Origin: Salvia splendens
Lineage: Eukaryota; Streptophyta; Magnoliopsida; Lamiales; Lamiaceae
Length of the DNA stretch: 64,000 nucleotides
Assembly (NCBI RefSeq): GCF_004379255.2
Contig: NC_056033.1
Location: 22,560,209 to 22,624,208 of the forward strand
Direction: 5' to 3'
Translations under genes and position numbers: made by a program
Part shown: piece after piece, positions 30,201 through 39,799 of the stretch
Layout of the letters: every line of letters begins with the position of its first letter
Position numbering within the stretch: position 1 is the stretch's first letter
The notes under the pieces: generated by a model
Databases searched by the model: none
The model's input: only the letters and a program-made list of their open reading frames with translations
What the model was told of the DNA's origin: nothing

Positions 30201-31316
30201 GTGGATGCGCGTGCGGATCCTCTTTTGTTTCACCCAACTTTGGTAGAATTTCGTGTTCTTGTCGCCCTCCCCTAGCCATCTTAGAGTAGCCTTTTGGCGC
30301 CAGAAGTCCTCCTCCATTTTGAGCAGTCGAATGTACTCGGCGATGCATCTATTGATCTCTGTCCTGTTCTCCGGGGTTAGCCTTTCCTCGAAATTGCTTT
30401 GGGCCGTTGCGATTTTCACTTCCATATCCCTGAGGTTTAGATGGATGTTCCCAAAGGTCTCCTTGTTCCATACCTTTAGAGTTCTCTTAAGCCGTGCAAG
30501 TTTGATTTGGAAATTGAGTAGGCCTCCGGATTCCGTCGGTTGCATCCAATCTCCCCGAACGAGATCCTTGAATCCCTCGTGTCTAACCCACATGTTTTGG
30601 AACCTGAACGGCCTACCCCCGCTGTTATGATCTGTCCCTTTGCATCTTACCAACACAGGCCCATGGTCCGAGGCAATCCGGGGCAGGTTCGTCACCCGGG
30701 TAGTTACCAAAATTTGTGCCCAACGTTCATTCACAAGAATTCTATCCAATCTTTCGAAGAGACCATTCTTGGCCCATGTGAACTCCGACCCATCATAGCC
30801 CGGGTCTAGTATCCTGCAATCCTCAATAGCCTCCGCAAAGTCCACCATTTCAGCTTGGCGGTTTGTTTCACTCCCTACTCTGTCTCGTGGATGGAGAATG
30901 GTGTTGAAGTCCCCTCCGATCAACCATGGTGAGCCCTCCCAAAGTATGGAGCACTCCCTCAATTCATCCCATAAATGAATCCGTTCGGTTCTTGTACATT
31001 TTGCATACACCGCCGAAACACACAAGTGACTAGCTAGGCGGGGGGATCCAAAGCGGCCGGATAGGGCCTGATCCGTGTCTCTCTCGACCAGGAAGCTGGC
31101 CCCTTCCTCAACAAACACCCAAATCTTCCCATTTCTATTCGATCCTTGGAAAACCAGCCCCGAAGCCTTTGAGAACTTCTCCGCGTTGGGGCTTGTGAGC
31201 GGCTCCATTATTGCAAGAAAATGAATATTATGAGTCTTAATTAGTCTTTTAAGAACATTTTGGGTAGGCGCGTTAGCAACTCCCCTAACGTTCCAAAACA
31301 AAAAGTTGACAGACAT
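27222..31316 (-). CDS. LINE ORF2 protein: endonuclease, reverse transcriptase, RNase H
   Basis: Open frame of 1364 codons. Residues 1-235: APE-type endonuclease with FWNVRG, LAIMEP, VYAKC, WLIGGDFNTIL (about 137) and SDHGPVLV (about 217). Residues about 310-420: linker with EEDFWRQKATLRWLGEGDKN. Residues about 480-760: RT with SIVLIPKKPVPESWSDYRPI, NQSGFVKGRLLND, KIDMAKAYDRVQW, GLRQGDPIS and catalytic YADDIVIF (about 680). About 1070: zf-RVT CQCCPRRPNTESLQHLF. About 1220-1345: RNase H with LNTDGAF, LEAELMA, EADAEQ and REGNKAADLLAKMG, all acidic residues present. It would nick target DNA and copy the LINE RNA in place. The ATG lies 2 nt after the ORF1 stop (TAA-TC-ATG), suggesting reinitiation. 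No lesion is visible. Confidence 0.95.
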   Translation of the reverse strand: MSVNFLFWNVRGVANAPTQNVLKRLIKTHNIHFLAIMEPLTSPNAEKFSKASGLVFQGSNRNGKIWVFVEEGASFLVERDTDQALSGRFGSPRLASHLCVSAVYAKCTRTERIHLWDELRECSILWEGSPWLIGGDFNTILHPRDRVGSETNRQAEMVDFAEAIEDCRILDPGYDGSEFTWAKNGLFERLDRILVNERWAQILVTTRVTNLPRIASDHGPVLVRCKGTDHNSGGRPFRFQNMWVRHEGFKDLVRGDWMQPTESGGLLNFQIKLARLKRTLKVWNKETFGNIHLNLRDMEVKIATAQSNFEERLTPENRTEINRCIAEYIRLLKMEEDFWRQKATLRWLGEGDKNTKFYQSWVKQKRIRTRIHKINVGGREISDEMEIRSSAVEFFQDLLAPGPIILSEPDLDLIHQLPPLAEVAALPETPSAEEVKNAVFDIYGDSAPGPDGFTALFYQAFWATVGPDVVAAIGQVFRGAYLPRSVTATSIVLIPKKPVPESWSDYRPISLCNVVNKIITKIMSKRMTGLLPMIISPNQSGFVKGRLLNDNVLLAQEMFHELSRCGPAPNVAVKIDMAKAYDRVQWTFLLKVLHRMGFPAPWVSLIERCVGSCWFSVLVNGAPSGFFKSTRGLRQGDPISPTLFVIAADYLSRELDRLILRKKEMIFRASRHCMEISHLAYADDIVIFTQAAEGPLRRLRTCLENYARVSGQQINLAKSNFYIAEQHEGCAITIQNEGGFTRGTFPFLYLGVPIYRGVKRTDMFMFLREKIAARISGWAQRHLSFGGRLTLLQSTLEAVPLHIFQAIEPTSGALKQLDQQMARFFWGLSTERKKTHWIGWDQICLPTSEGGLGIRKTKEVLRAFSIKLWWRFREQNSLWARYMKAKYCHKNSPLAASPSGRNSPTWKRLMKVRNLANPNIRWVIGQGDAYFWDDIWLGEYPLRELCLDDRGTPSTKVSEYIGGETWDEIKLRQLHNQAGMPQEIITQILDTPIVTGEPDVPRWKLSRLGEFSLATTWETIRSQRPSIQGLDDIWKAGLTKSIAIFNWRLLSNRIPVDSKLQWRKIELASKCQCCPRRPNTESLQHLFIRGWGATCVWKEFNGWFEGSAPPLRVNDTIPDRLQVWSARTQQQDRRHLSRVIPYLILWFLWAERNRSRHEQIQFKPYNVVWQVHMFIYNNMANGHIKPKHWKGVKIGMSLPNHPETRGPRPLVMPVKWHPPERTWIKLNTDGAFSEATNMGGGGGLVRDHNGKLLVAFATPLAAHSALEAELMAIHHGLEVAKGFNLPIWVEADAEQAIKLLNGSAWGPAQVRRVMARLHGFKRRHTVRATFIPREGNKAADLLAKMGAEQDYFPTNVLTKCSSNN

Positions 31317-31318
31317 GA

Positions 31319-34015
31319 TTAATGGGGAAGAGTCTTACCCGGTGACAATGCGAGGTCCCCCTGATATTCCACCATTTGAAGCCGTTCCTCTCCAATGTAT
31401 CCCTCCTCATGCATGATCATGGGATCTTCCCCACCGGCATAAAGGATGGTTCGGGGGCTCCCCTCTTTATCTCCATCCCCCTCCACATCATCATCATCTT
31501 CTAGGAAATCTTCCTTTTCCATGAGGGAAAAGTATTGGTTGGAGCTTAGAACATTTCGGGCTGCTTGGGACCCTCGGCCCTGTGCCGCTCCCCGTGTTCC
31601 CCCTCTCCAACTAGAAAACGCTCCTCGTCGGGAGGGCGTGTACCCATTCGTAGCCCCATGGGATTCACCTCCATGATGGGTAGAACTAGCCACCACTCCG
31701 ACGGTTTTGTCGAAGGTATCTCGGCCATAGGAGCTCTCGCCCCTTTCATGGACACTTGCCACCGGAGCCGCGTCAGAATTACCATGCATTTCGCCCATGA
31801 TGTCCGGGCCTGACCACTCCCTCGGCTCGGGACCAATGGCCGAGGATCCGGCTTTTGGCAGCCCCTTCGGCCCTTTGTTTTTCTTTTGATGTTTCCATTC
31901 TTTAGAGCTAGCCATTTCCTTTGGTTGTTCCGTTTTGTCCCTTCCCCCTTGACTCTCATGGTGTGGCTGTCTCGGCGTTACATTATTGTAGTTCCTCTTC
32001 GGGGGGCGTTCAACGTTACCCGCCGCATAACACACCTCACGTTTATGTCCAACATGTCTACATTCCATGCAATATGCCGGGATCTTGTCCCATTTCACTT
32101 TTAGCACCGTCTCACGGCCACAAATATCTAGAATGAACTCCTCGGGAGGTGGCGTCGTAATGTCAATTTCAATGAAAATGCGAGCAAATGAGAGTCTCGA
32201 CTTGTTGGCCGTAGCGCGATCCACTTGTATCGGGTTTCCAAGCAATTTACCGATTGCAAAGAGGGCGGCGTGATCAAAGAGGTGGATTGGGAGGCCAATG
32301 ATGTTACACCAAACTGCCGCGATCGGGGATTCACAATACGCATCAAAATCCGGGGACCACTTGAAAACCCTCATGGGGTGCCGATCAATAAACCACACCG
32401 GTGTCCCTTTCGGTCCACTTAGCAAACGGGCATAATCCGCCATATCCTCGAATTGAACAAATATATGCTTAGCATTAATATACTTCCATGTAAATCCTCT
32501 ATTAAATTTGATATTATCTAGGGCCTTTTGTATTTGGTATGAAGTGGGTATAGAGTGGGAGAACTTACCCACAATGGCGTGCCCAATACTCGAGGCCAGC
32601 TTTTGAACTTCCGCTCCGGAGAAGTAGATTGCCGGAATGCCATTGGAAGTGGTCGCAAAGCCTATATTTGGAATGTTATCCGGCTCGAACACTTTCGGCC
32701 CTTCGGTGTTCCACGACATCCGAACCATATCCGCCATGCTCTTGGGAGCGCTTGTGTTCCGCGCGCCTTCTTCATTTCCTTCGGGTCGGGAGTTACTCAA
32801 TGAGGCCTTGTGTCGCGCCGCCCACGCGTTGCCTAGTGGCTCTGATCCAGCCAAGGCTTGTGGTCCACGGTGCACGCACACGTCTGCCATCGTCGTGTCA
32901 TCATTGGCCGACCTCCCGTCCGCATCCGAGGTCTTGTTCTCGGTTGGCTCAGCAGCCTTGTCGGGGGCCGAGGGCCCAGTCGTGGCTCGTAGTGGTGTGG
33001 CGTCCGGTTGTGGGGATTGGCTCGGGCGTAGCCGACCGCTCTCGAAGGCATCTCGGATTTTGCGAAACCGGCCTCGTTCAAGGGGGGGGAAATCCTCAAG
33101 TGATGGGCCATTTGCAACCAGGGGTGGTTCGGGGTTTGGTTCAGAGGACCATGGGAGGGCGAGGTCTGGTCCGGCCCTTTCAACACGGTCCGCTGGCCAC
33201 TTGTCTCCGAGGAGGGGCTGCACCATCATGGCGTCTAGCATCTCCGGCATGTCAAGGTTTGCTAGTTGCATGATGGAATCTTTCTTTGGCTGCACATGGG
33301 CTTCAACGGCTAGTAGTTCACGTGATGGCTCGGTTCGGCAAGCCACCAAACAACTTTCGGAAAGTAGGTTTGTTGTTGGCTCCATTTCGGGTAATTTGAC
33401 TTTCACATCCACCAAGGACAATTGTACCTCCTTTGGACTATCTCTCATGCATCTTGGACCTAGTGGTTGGTTGGCCCTATCTTTACCAATGCACACCCCG
33501 TCGCAGGCCGTTTGCTGGTAGGAATCCGGCGCCGCCGCGGCCGCCGTGGCTGTTCCGTCATCGGTGGAATACCCATCCTCCAAGAGGCCTTCTTCATTAG
33601 TGTTGGAATTCATGGTGCCCTTAGGGGAGGAGTTCCCCACTTCATCCATGTGTTGGCTCGCCGGAAAGATGGGACCCTTGCATTTTGGAGACCCGATGGT
33701 GGGGCTATCTTCTTCACCGAAATCAATCTTCTTCCGGAGTTGCTTGTCTTCCGGCATAGGTGAGAGTACAAACCTTTTCCGACCATCGCCTTAGGTGGAA
33801 GGGGCCGGGGTACTTTTCCTCTCTTTCACGTTTGTTTTCAAGGATTTCCTCGCCATTTTCTTGGAGGGAAGGCTTGTGGAGGAAGCCTCTTCCGACGTGA
33901 ACGTCATTTGTTGGACCAAGGGAGGGTCCTCGGCCGCCCGGAGGACCATTTGCTGATCCGAGATGGTGCGGGGTTCCTCGAACCCCGGTGGAGGATCCGG
34001 CGGGTGTTCCGGCAT
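31319..34015 (-). pseudogene. LINE ORF1 protein of L8 (one nonsense codon)
   Basis: Start chosen at ATG 34015 (MPEHPPDPPPGFEEPRTISDQQMV), aligned with the L10 ORF1 start; the frame upstream is open but has no earlier conserved ATG. 898 codons, interrupted only by TAA at 33791-33793 (codon 75), where L10 and L5 have Lys in STPAP-x-x-K-G. A shorter start at 33757 would give 812 residues. Order: disordered Pro/Ser N-terminus; SLEDFPPLERGRFRK; ADMVRMSWNTEGPKVFE; DUF4283 (about residues 458-628: HAIVGKFSHSIPTSYQIQKA, HPMRVFKWSPDFDAYCESP); CCHC knuckle CMECRHVGHKREVC (about 645); Gly/Arg-rich region; conserved SSNQYFSLMEKEDF; acidic end. Predicted RNA-binding partner of ORF2. Confidence 0.9.
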
Positions 34016-34275
34016 GGCTGAAGGAGAGTCAAGACACCAGCCGCACCGGGGAGTTGAGCGGGGGTTGGTGAGGTGTGGCTCGAGACTGGTGGAGCGAGCC
34101 GGGGTTGTGGTTGTGGCCTTGGACGAACAAGGGTGGTGGTCGGAGACGGAAGGAAGGTCGGCGTGGGGGGGGTGGTCGAAAGGTGGATTATCGTTCAAAA
34201 GGGGAATTGCTAGAGAGAAGGGAGAGCATCTCTCTCTAGAATGTTCTTGGCTAGCCCTATCTTCTCTGAGATATC
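34016..34275 (-). promoter_or_regulatory. L8 5' UTR (presumed internal promoter)
   Basis: 260 bp between the target duplication and the ORF1 ATG. It includes an inverted repeat at 34210-34239 (CTAGAGAGA and TCTCTCTAG arms) that recurs in the 5' UTRs of other LINEs here. LINEs of this kind usually carry their promoter in this region; none was recognised directly. Confidence 0.6.
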
Positions 34276-34292
34276 TCGTATTTGATCAATGG
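34276..34292. repeat. L8 target-site duplication, right copy
   Basis: TCGTATTTGATCAATGG, identical to 26855-26871; the G1 LTR resumes directly afterwards with TGTCCTCAAATGACATG. Confidence 0.97.
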
Positions 34293-34778
34293 TGTCCTCA
34301 AATGACATGCTTACAAGCCTATTTATAGGCTAGAATGGACTCTTGAAAGTCTCACATCATTAGTGCAACTTAAAACACTTAAAATGACTCATAATAAAAG
34401 AAAAGTAACTCCTAAACCTTTGGTGTAACTCTAGGATATCTAAAGTCACTTATTTAACATAAAATGTAACTAAAATAGACCCTTCATTTTGGCTGCTCCA
34501 ACTTGGACGAAAATGCATCATGTATCATCAATTTGGGCCTCCAAAATATGATATGTAGTGATTCCAAACTTCAAGTCTTGGGCTGCCCACAAACTTGAAT
34601 AATATTCACCACTTGGCCAAATGTAGAATGGTCTTGTAATTGAGCTTTTATTTCAACAACTAAAAGCAACATGGATTCGTTTATCTTCTTAGCTCTAGCT
34701 CTTGTAATTGGCCCACTTGGAATGATCAATGGATCCATCTTCTTGTCCTTGTAGATCAGCTTGGTTGTGTCTCCATCA
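34293..34778 (-). repeat. G1 3' LTR, U3 side
   Basis: Continues the LTR after L8 and ends (plus strand) CTCCATCA at 34778, the reverse complement of TGATGGAG. The TATA box is at 34320-34327 on the minus strand. A polypurine tract (14 pyrimidine-rich plus-strand bases, 34779-34792) abuts it on the internal side. Confidence 0.95.
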
Positions 34779-35861
34779 TTCCCTTCTTCTTAAAGAGGAT
34801 TCATCCTCGTATCTAATTCACCAACATAAGGAGATAAATCAGAAACATTGAAAGTAGCACTTACATTAAACTCACCAGGTAAGTTTAGTTTGTAAGCATT
34901 ATCATTGACTTTTGAAATCACTTGGAATGGTCCATCTCCTCTTGGCTGCAACTTGGACTTTCTTTTCGAAGGAAATCTCTCCTGGCTCAAAGATGACTAG
35001 TTTCCGACCCTTGTTGGCTTGCTTTGCATATTGTTCTGTCCGCTTTTCAATGTTTAGTCTTACCCTTTCATGCAATCTTTTCACCATTTCAGCCTTAGCT
35101 TTTCCATCAAGACTTGCACGTTCTTCAATAGGTATTGGAATCAAATCTAGTAGACTCAATGGATTAAAACCATACACAACTTCAAATGGAGAAAAGTTAG
35201 TAGCAGAATGAACACTTCGATTATAAGCAAATTCAGCAAAAGGTAAGCATTCCTCCCAACTTTTCAAGTTCTTTTTAACTAAAGTTCGTAGTAATTGAGA
35301 CAAAGTCCTATTAACTACTTCAGTTTGTCCATCTGTTTGTGGATGACAAGTAGTAGAAAACAAGAGTTTAGTTCCCAACTTATTCCACAACACACGCCAA
35401 AAATGACGCACAAATTTAGCATCTCGATCACTCACAATTGATCTAGGAACACCATGCAAACGGACAATTTCTTTAAAGAACAAATCAGCAATATGAGATG
35501 CATCATCAGTTTTGTGACATGGAATAAAATCTGCCATTTTGGAAAACCTATCAACAACCACAAAAACTGAATCTCTACCTCTTTTTGTTCTTGGCAAACC
35601 AACGGCAAAGTCCATTGAAATATCCTCCCAAGGTGCACTAGGAATTGGTAACGGTTTGTACAAACCATGTGGGTGTGATTTAGACTTGGCTTGCATGCAA
35701 GTTATGCATCTTTTACAAATTCTTTCAACATCCACACGCATTTTAGGCCAAAAGAAATGTTCATGCAAAACATCCATTGTCTTATGGACTCCAAAATGCC
35801 CCATTAAACCACCACCATGAGCTTCACGTACAAGCAATTTATTTAGTGGTAAACGAGACAC
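34779..35861 (-). pseudogene. Gypsy integrase of G1
   Basis: Integrase with the HHCC zinc region ([13 protein letters not shown] ... CKRCITCMQ) and DDE core residues in [23 protein letters not shown] and [14 protein letters not shown]. The C-terminal part has [20 protein letters not shown] and [13 protein letters not shown] and runs to the LTR. A deletion of about 28 bp near 34985 between GGAGA repeats removes the [10 protein letters not shown] block and shifts frame. At 35835-35862 the protein is joined to the gag/protease end: RT and RNase H are missing. Confidence 0.88.
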
Positions 35862-36684
35862 AAAAGAGACACAAAAGTACTTGGCAAAGAAGTGGTTAAT
35901 TCGTTTATGGTAAACAAAGACTGTTTGTACACTAAGATGAAAACACTCTCTTTTTCAACTATTGCACTCTTTATTTCTTTTGCTCCCATATAAAAATTCT
36001 TTATTTCATTCAAACTCTTTTCACTTGACTCTTTTTCAATGCCCTCACCTTTTTTTTCTCTCATTCTTACTTTTCTCTCGACTCTTTTATTCACTCGACT
36101 CTTTTTCAATGCCCTCACTTTTTTTCTCTCAACCTCACGAGCTCTCCTTGCTTGTGACAATTTCTGTTGGTCCTCTTGAACTTGTTGAGGTGTCAATGAG
36201 ACAAGCATAATAGACTTGTTGTCGTGCTTGAAGGTATAGTGGTTGTGAAATCCATCATAAATCACCCTACGATCAAACTGCCATGGCCTCCCCAAAAGAA
36301 TGTGACTTGCATGCATTGGCACAACATCACAAAGAACATCATCTTTATAATTGCCAATTGAAAACGAAATTAGAACTCGCTTAGTCACTCGAATTTCTCC
36401 TCATTCATTAAGCCATTGTAGCTTGTACGGATTAGGATGTATTTCCGTTGTTAAGCTCAACTTTTCCACCATCAATAATCATTATTCAAAGTTTACCTTG
36501 GACCAAACACCTAGTGTGGAAGATGTTCTCCCTTTGTTGATCATCGTTTCTGTTTTGCATGTTTAAATCCCTTCGAACCACCAAAAGTTCTCCATGTTCT
36601 GGTCCAATCTCCTCCAATTGTTTATCCTCCTCCTCCTCATCATCATTATCTTCACGTTCACTTTCAGATTCTATCTCTCCATTT
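35862..36684 (-). pseudogene. Gypsy gag C-terminal region and protease remnant of G1
   Basis: Minus-strand counterpart of G2 47485-48270. It includes the end of the protease with VPMHASHILLGRPWQFDRRV and a Lys/Glu-rich linker (REVERKKVRALKK). The frame is open from 36388 to 35843, with changes upstream around 36400-36560. It breaks at 36671-36684, where L9 begins; the rest of gag is at 51801. Confidence 0.82.
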
Positions 36685-36925
36685 TTTTTAATTTTTTTTT
36701 ATAATCAAACACCTTCATGGTGGAGGGTTCGTGGGTCCCTCATCCCTGCATTTCAAAAGACGTTGCAAACAAAGCGTGGCCACACCCAAAAGTGATGTGC
36801 CAAAACAAATTTAGGAGTAGAGTGCGGTCCCAAGCAACAAGACCGGACCTCATTATACTCCCTTACAAAAACAAAAACAATTAATCCATGATCAAAGCCA
36901 ATACCCCCCTATCCTCCAATTCCGA

Positions 36926-39494
36926 CTATTCTTCATCCTCATGTTGGACCCGAATGTTCGGAACTCCCATTGCTTCCATCCTAGTAATCGCGCTGAGGTG
37001 TCTCGGCATCGTGTGGGCACTCATTCGGTAGTAGTTGTGACACTCTAATCCCATTTTAGCTAGTAGATCTCCGGCCCTATTCCCTTCCCGGCTGGTGTGT
37101 GCTGGACCCCATCTTGTACCATTTAGGAGTTGGACCGCTTGTTGTGCATCCGATTCAATTCAGATAGGTCGATTGAATTCTAAGGCAAGGTTCAGACCGA
37201 GATGAACGACATGGAGCTCCGCCTCCAGGGCTGAGTGAGCCTCCAGCGGGGAAGTGAATGCTGCAAGCACTTTTCCGGTATGATCTTGGATGATACCACC
37301 TCCCCCGGCTTTATCCGACGCTTCCACATACGCACCATCGGTGTTAAGCTTGATCCAGGGGTCATCCGGCGGGTGCCATTTAATTGCCACCGCTAGCGGC
37401 CTATGGCTCCGTGATCCATCATTGCTTGGGATAGTGATTTTGATGCGAACTCCCTTCCAATGCTTCCTCTTGTATATCCCGTTAGCCATATTATTTCTGA
37501 CGAAGACTTGCACTTGCCAAACAACATTAAATTGCTTAAATTGTACCGACTGGTGGCGGCTTCTATTCCGTTCTGCCCAAATGAACCAAAATATGAGATA
37601 CGGCAAGGCCCGGCTTAAGTGTTTCCTACCCGGTTGGCGAGCTCTCTTTGCCCAGATTTCAAGCCGATCCGGTATAGTGTCATTGATCCGTAGAGGTGAT
37701 GAAGAGCCCTCAAACCATGCATCAAATTCCCTCCATATCCCGCGAGCCCCGTCCCCTTGAATGAAGAGATGTTGGAGAGATTCGATCCTTGGTCTATGTG
37801 GGCAGCATTGACATTTGGACGCCAATTCCATTCGTCTCCATTGTAGCTTTGTATCCACTGGGATGCGGTTGGAGAGTAGTCGCCATATAAAGATAGCCAT
37901 AGATGATGTGAGCCCCGCTCTCCATATGTCATTCAGGCCCTGAACAATCGGCCTATGGCTTCTCAAGGTCTCCCATGTAGATGCTAGTGAAAATTCTCCA
38001 TTAGGTGATAACTTCCATCTTGGCACGTCCGGCCCGTCCGAGATGATTGGTGTATCAAGAATCCTCTGGACTAAATGTTGTGCTAGGCCCGCTTGTGCTT
38101 GAAGGATCCGTAACTTAGTTTCATCCCATGCACCTTTCGTAATATAATCCGCCACGCGCTCAAGAGGATCTCTCCTATCATCAAGGCTGAGATCTCTTAA
38201 GGGAACCTCTCCGAGCCATAAGTCGTCCCAGAAAAGCATCTTACCTTCTCCCACCACCCATCGAATGTGCGGTTGAGTCTGGGCCCGGGCCTTCAAAATT
38301 CTCTTCCAGTTAGGGCTGCCCCTCCCCATGGCTTCAGCTGTGAGTGGAGAAGCCTTATGGCAATATTTAGTCATCATGTACGTATCCCAAAGGGAGTTTT
38401 GTTCCCTAAACCGCCACCACAACTTGATATTAAAAGCTCGTAAGACTTCCTTGATCTTCCGAATGCCCAAGCCTCCTTCAGCCGTGGGTAGGCAGACCTG
38501 GTCCCAACAAATCCAGTGCGTCCTTTTCTTCTCATTAGTTGACCCCCAAAAGAATCTAGCAATCTGCTGATCCAATTGCTTGAGGGCACCACCCGTAGGC
38601 TCGATAGCTTGAAAAATGTGTAGAGGGATCGCTTCTAGTGTGCTTTTAATCAAAGTGAGTCTCCCCCCAAAGGAGAGGTGCCGATGGGCCCACCCAGAGA
38701 TCCTAGCCGAGATTTTCTCCCGGATTAACAAGAACATACTCGTGCGCTTAACCCCCCGGTAAATAGGGACTCCAAGGTAAAGGAAGGGAAACGTACCTCG
38801 AGAGAAACCTCCTTCGCTTTGTATTGTGTTTGTCCACCCTTCATGGGCCTCAGCAATATAGAAGTTGCTCTTACCGAGGTTGATTTGCTGACCAGACACC
38901 TCAGCATAGTGATCCAGACAGCCACGAAGCCTTCGAAGGGGGTTCACGGCCGCTTGCGTGAAGATAATGATGTCATCCGCATAGGCGAGGTGGCTGATCT
39001 CAATACTTCCCCGGGTTGCTTTGAATGTCATCTCTTTTTTCCCAAGGATGAGTTTATCAAGTAGTCTCGAGAGATAGTCCGCCGCTAGAACGAAGAGGGC
39101 GGGGGAGATGGGATCCCCTTGCCTTAGTCCACGGGTGGATTTGAAGAAGCCTGTCGACGCCCCATTGATAAGAATCGAAAACCAACAGGATCCAATGCAC
39201 CTTTCAATGAGCGTCACCCATTGCTCGGGGAAGCCCATGTGCTTAATGACTTTAAGGAGGAACGGCCATTGGACTCGATCATAGGCCTTAGCCATATCAA
39301 TCTTAATTGCAACGTTAGGGGCCGGGGAGCTTCGTTGGAGCTCATGGAACATCTCTTGTGCAAGGAGCACATTATCATTGAGAAGCCTTCCTTTGACAAA
39401 CCCACTTTGATTCGGAGCGACAACACAAGGGAGAAGTGGGGCAAGTCGCTTCGTGAGGACTTTAGTAATCACCTTATTGATCACATTGCACAAG
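36926..39494 (-). pseudogene. LINE ORF2 of L9 (RT, zf-RVT, RNase H)
   Basis: Runs from LCNVINKVITKVLTKRL through NQSGFVKGRLLNDN, KIDMAKAYDRVQWP, GLRQGDPISPALF, YADDIIIFTQA, thumb, zf-RVT CQCCPHRPRIESLQHLF and RNase H with LNTDGAYVEASDKAGGGG. The only break seen is a TGA near 37157-37159 (a Trp position, in FNRPI-x-IESDA); the frame then continues to the true stop at 36926-36928. Residues encoded right of 39494 are G2/L10 antisense DNA and not part of the gene. Confidence 0.88.
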
Positions 39495-39511
39495 TGATGG
39501 AGATACACCCA
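39495..39511 (+). repeat. Remnant of G2 5' LTR start
   Basis: TGATGGAGATACACCCA, the first 17 bp of the LTR. The other remnant of this LTR is CATATCA at 46044-46050, next to the PBS. Confidence 0.75.
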
Positions 39512-39799
39512 CTTTAGCTTAAATGGCAAAGGATGGGCAATGTCATGTGAGAGACGCTCCTCCTTCTCTCTAGCAATACCCACATCTTGATTCATCCCGC
39601 CGCCCCCACGCTTTCACGTCCAGCCGCCATAACGCAATCCACACCGCCCTCAACCTCCCCTCTATCACTCCCAATCGGCGCATTCAACCCTCGGTCACCG
39701 TCTCACTCCTCCCTACCCCGGCGAGTCGTTGTGTTGCTCGACTTCTTCACCAACACACGGCCTTGGCCGCCGAACCAACCTTGTGCTCCACGTCCGGCC

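Larger units (their letters stand above)
26872..34275 (-). mobile_element. Full-length LINE L8 (7.4 kb), nearly intact
   Basis: Complete minus-strand L1-clade LINE with a 17-bp perfect target duplication, a poly(A) tail (14 T's at 26872-26885 on the plus strand), 3' UTR, an open ORF2 of 1364 codons, an ORF1 with a single nonsense codon, and a 260-bp 5' UTR. It is inserted in the 3' LTR of G1. The perfect duplication and open ORF2 make it one of the youngest insertions in the window. Confidence 0.96.

Noticed and set aside
37160..39595. ATG-like start upstream of L9 RT (MNQDVGIAREK...)
   Set aside because: Those first ~33 codons are antisense L10 5' UTR and G2 LTR sequence; the LINE gene proper begins at 39494.
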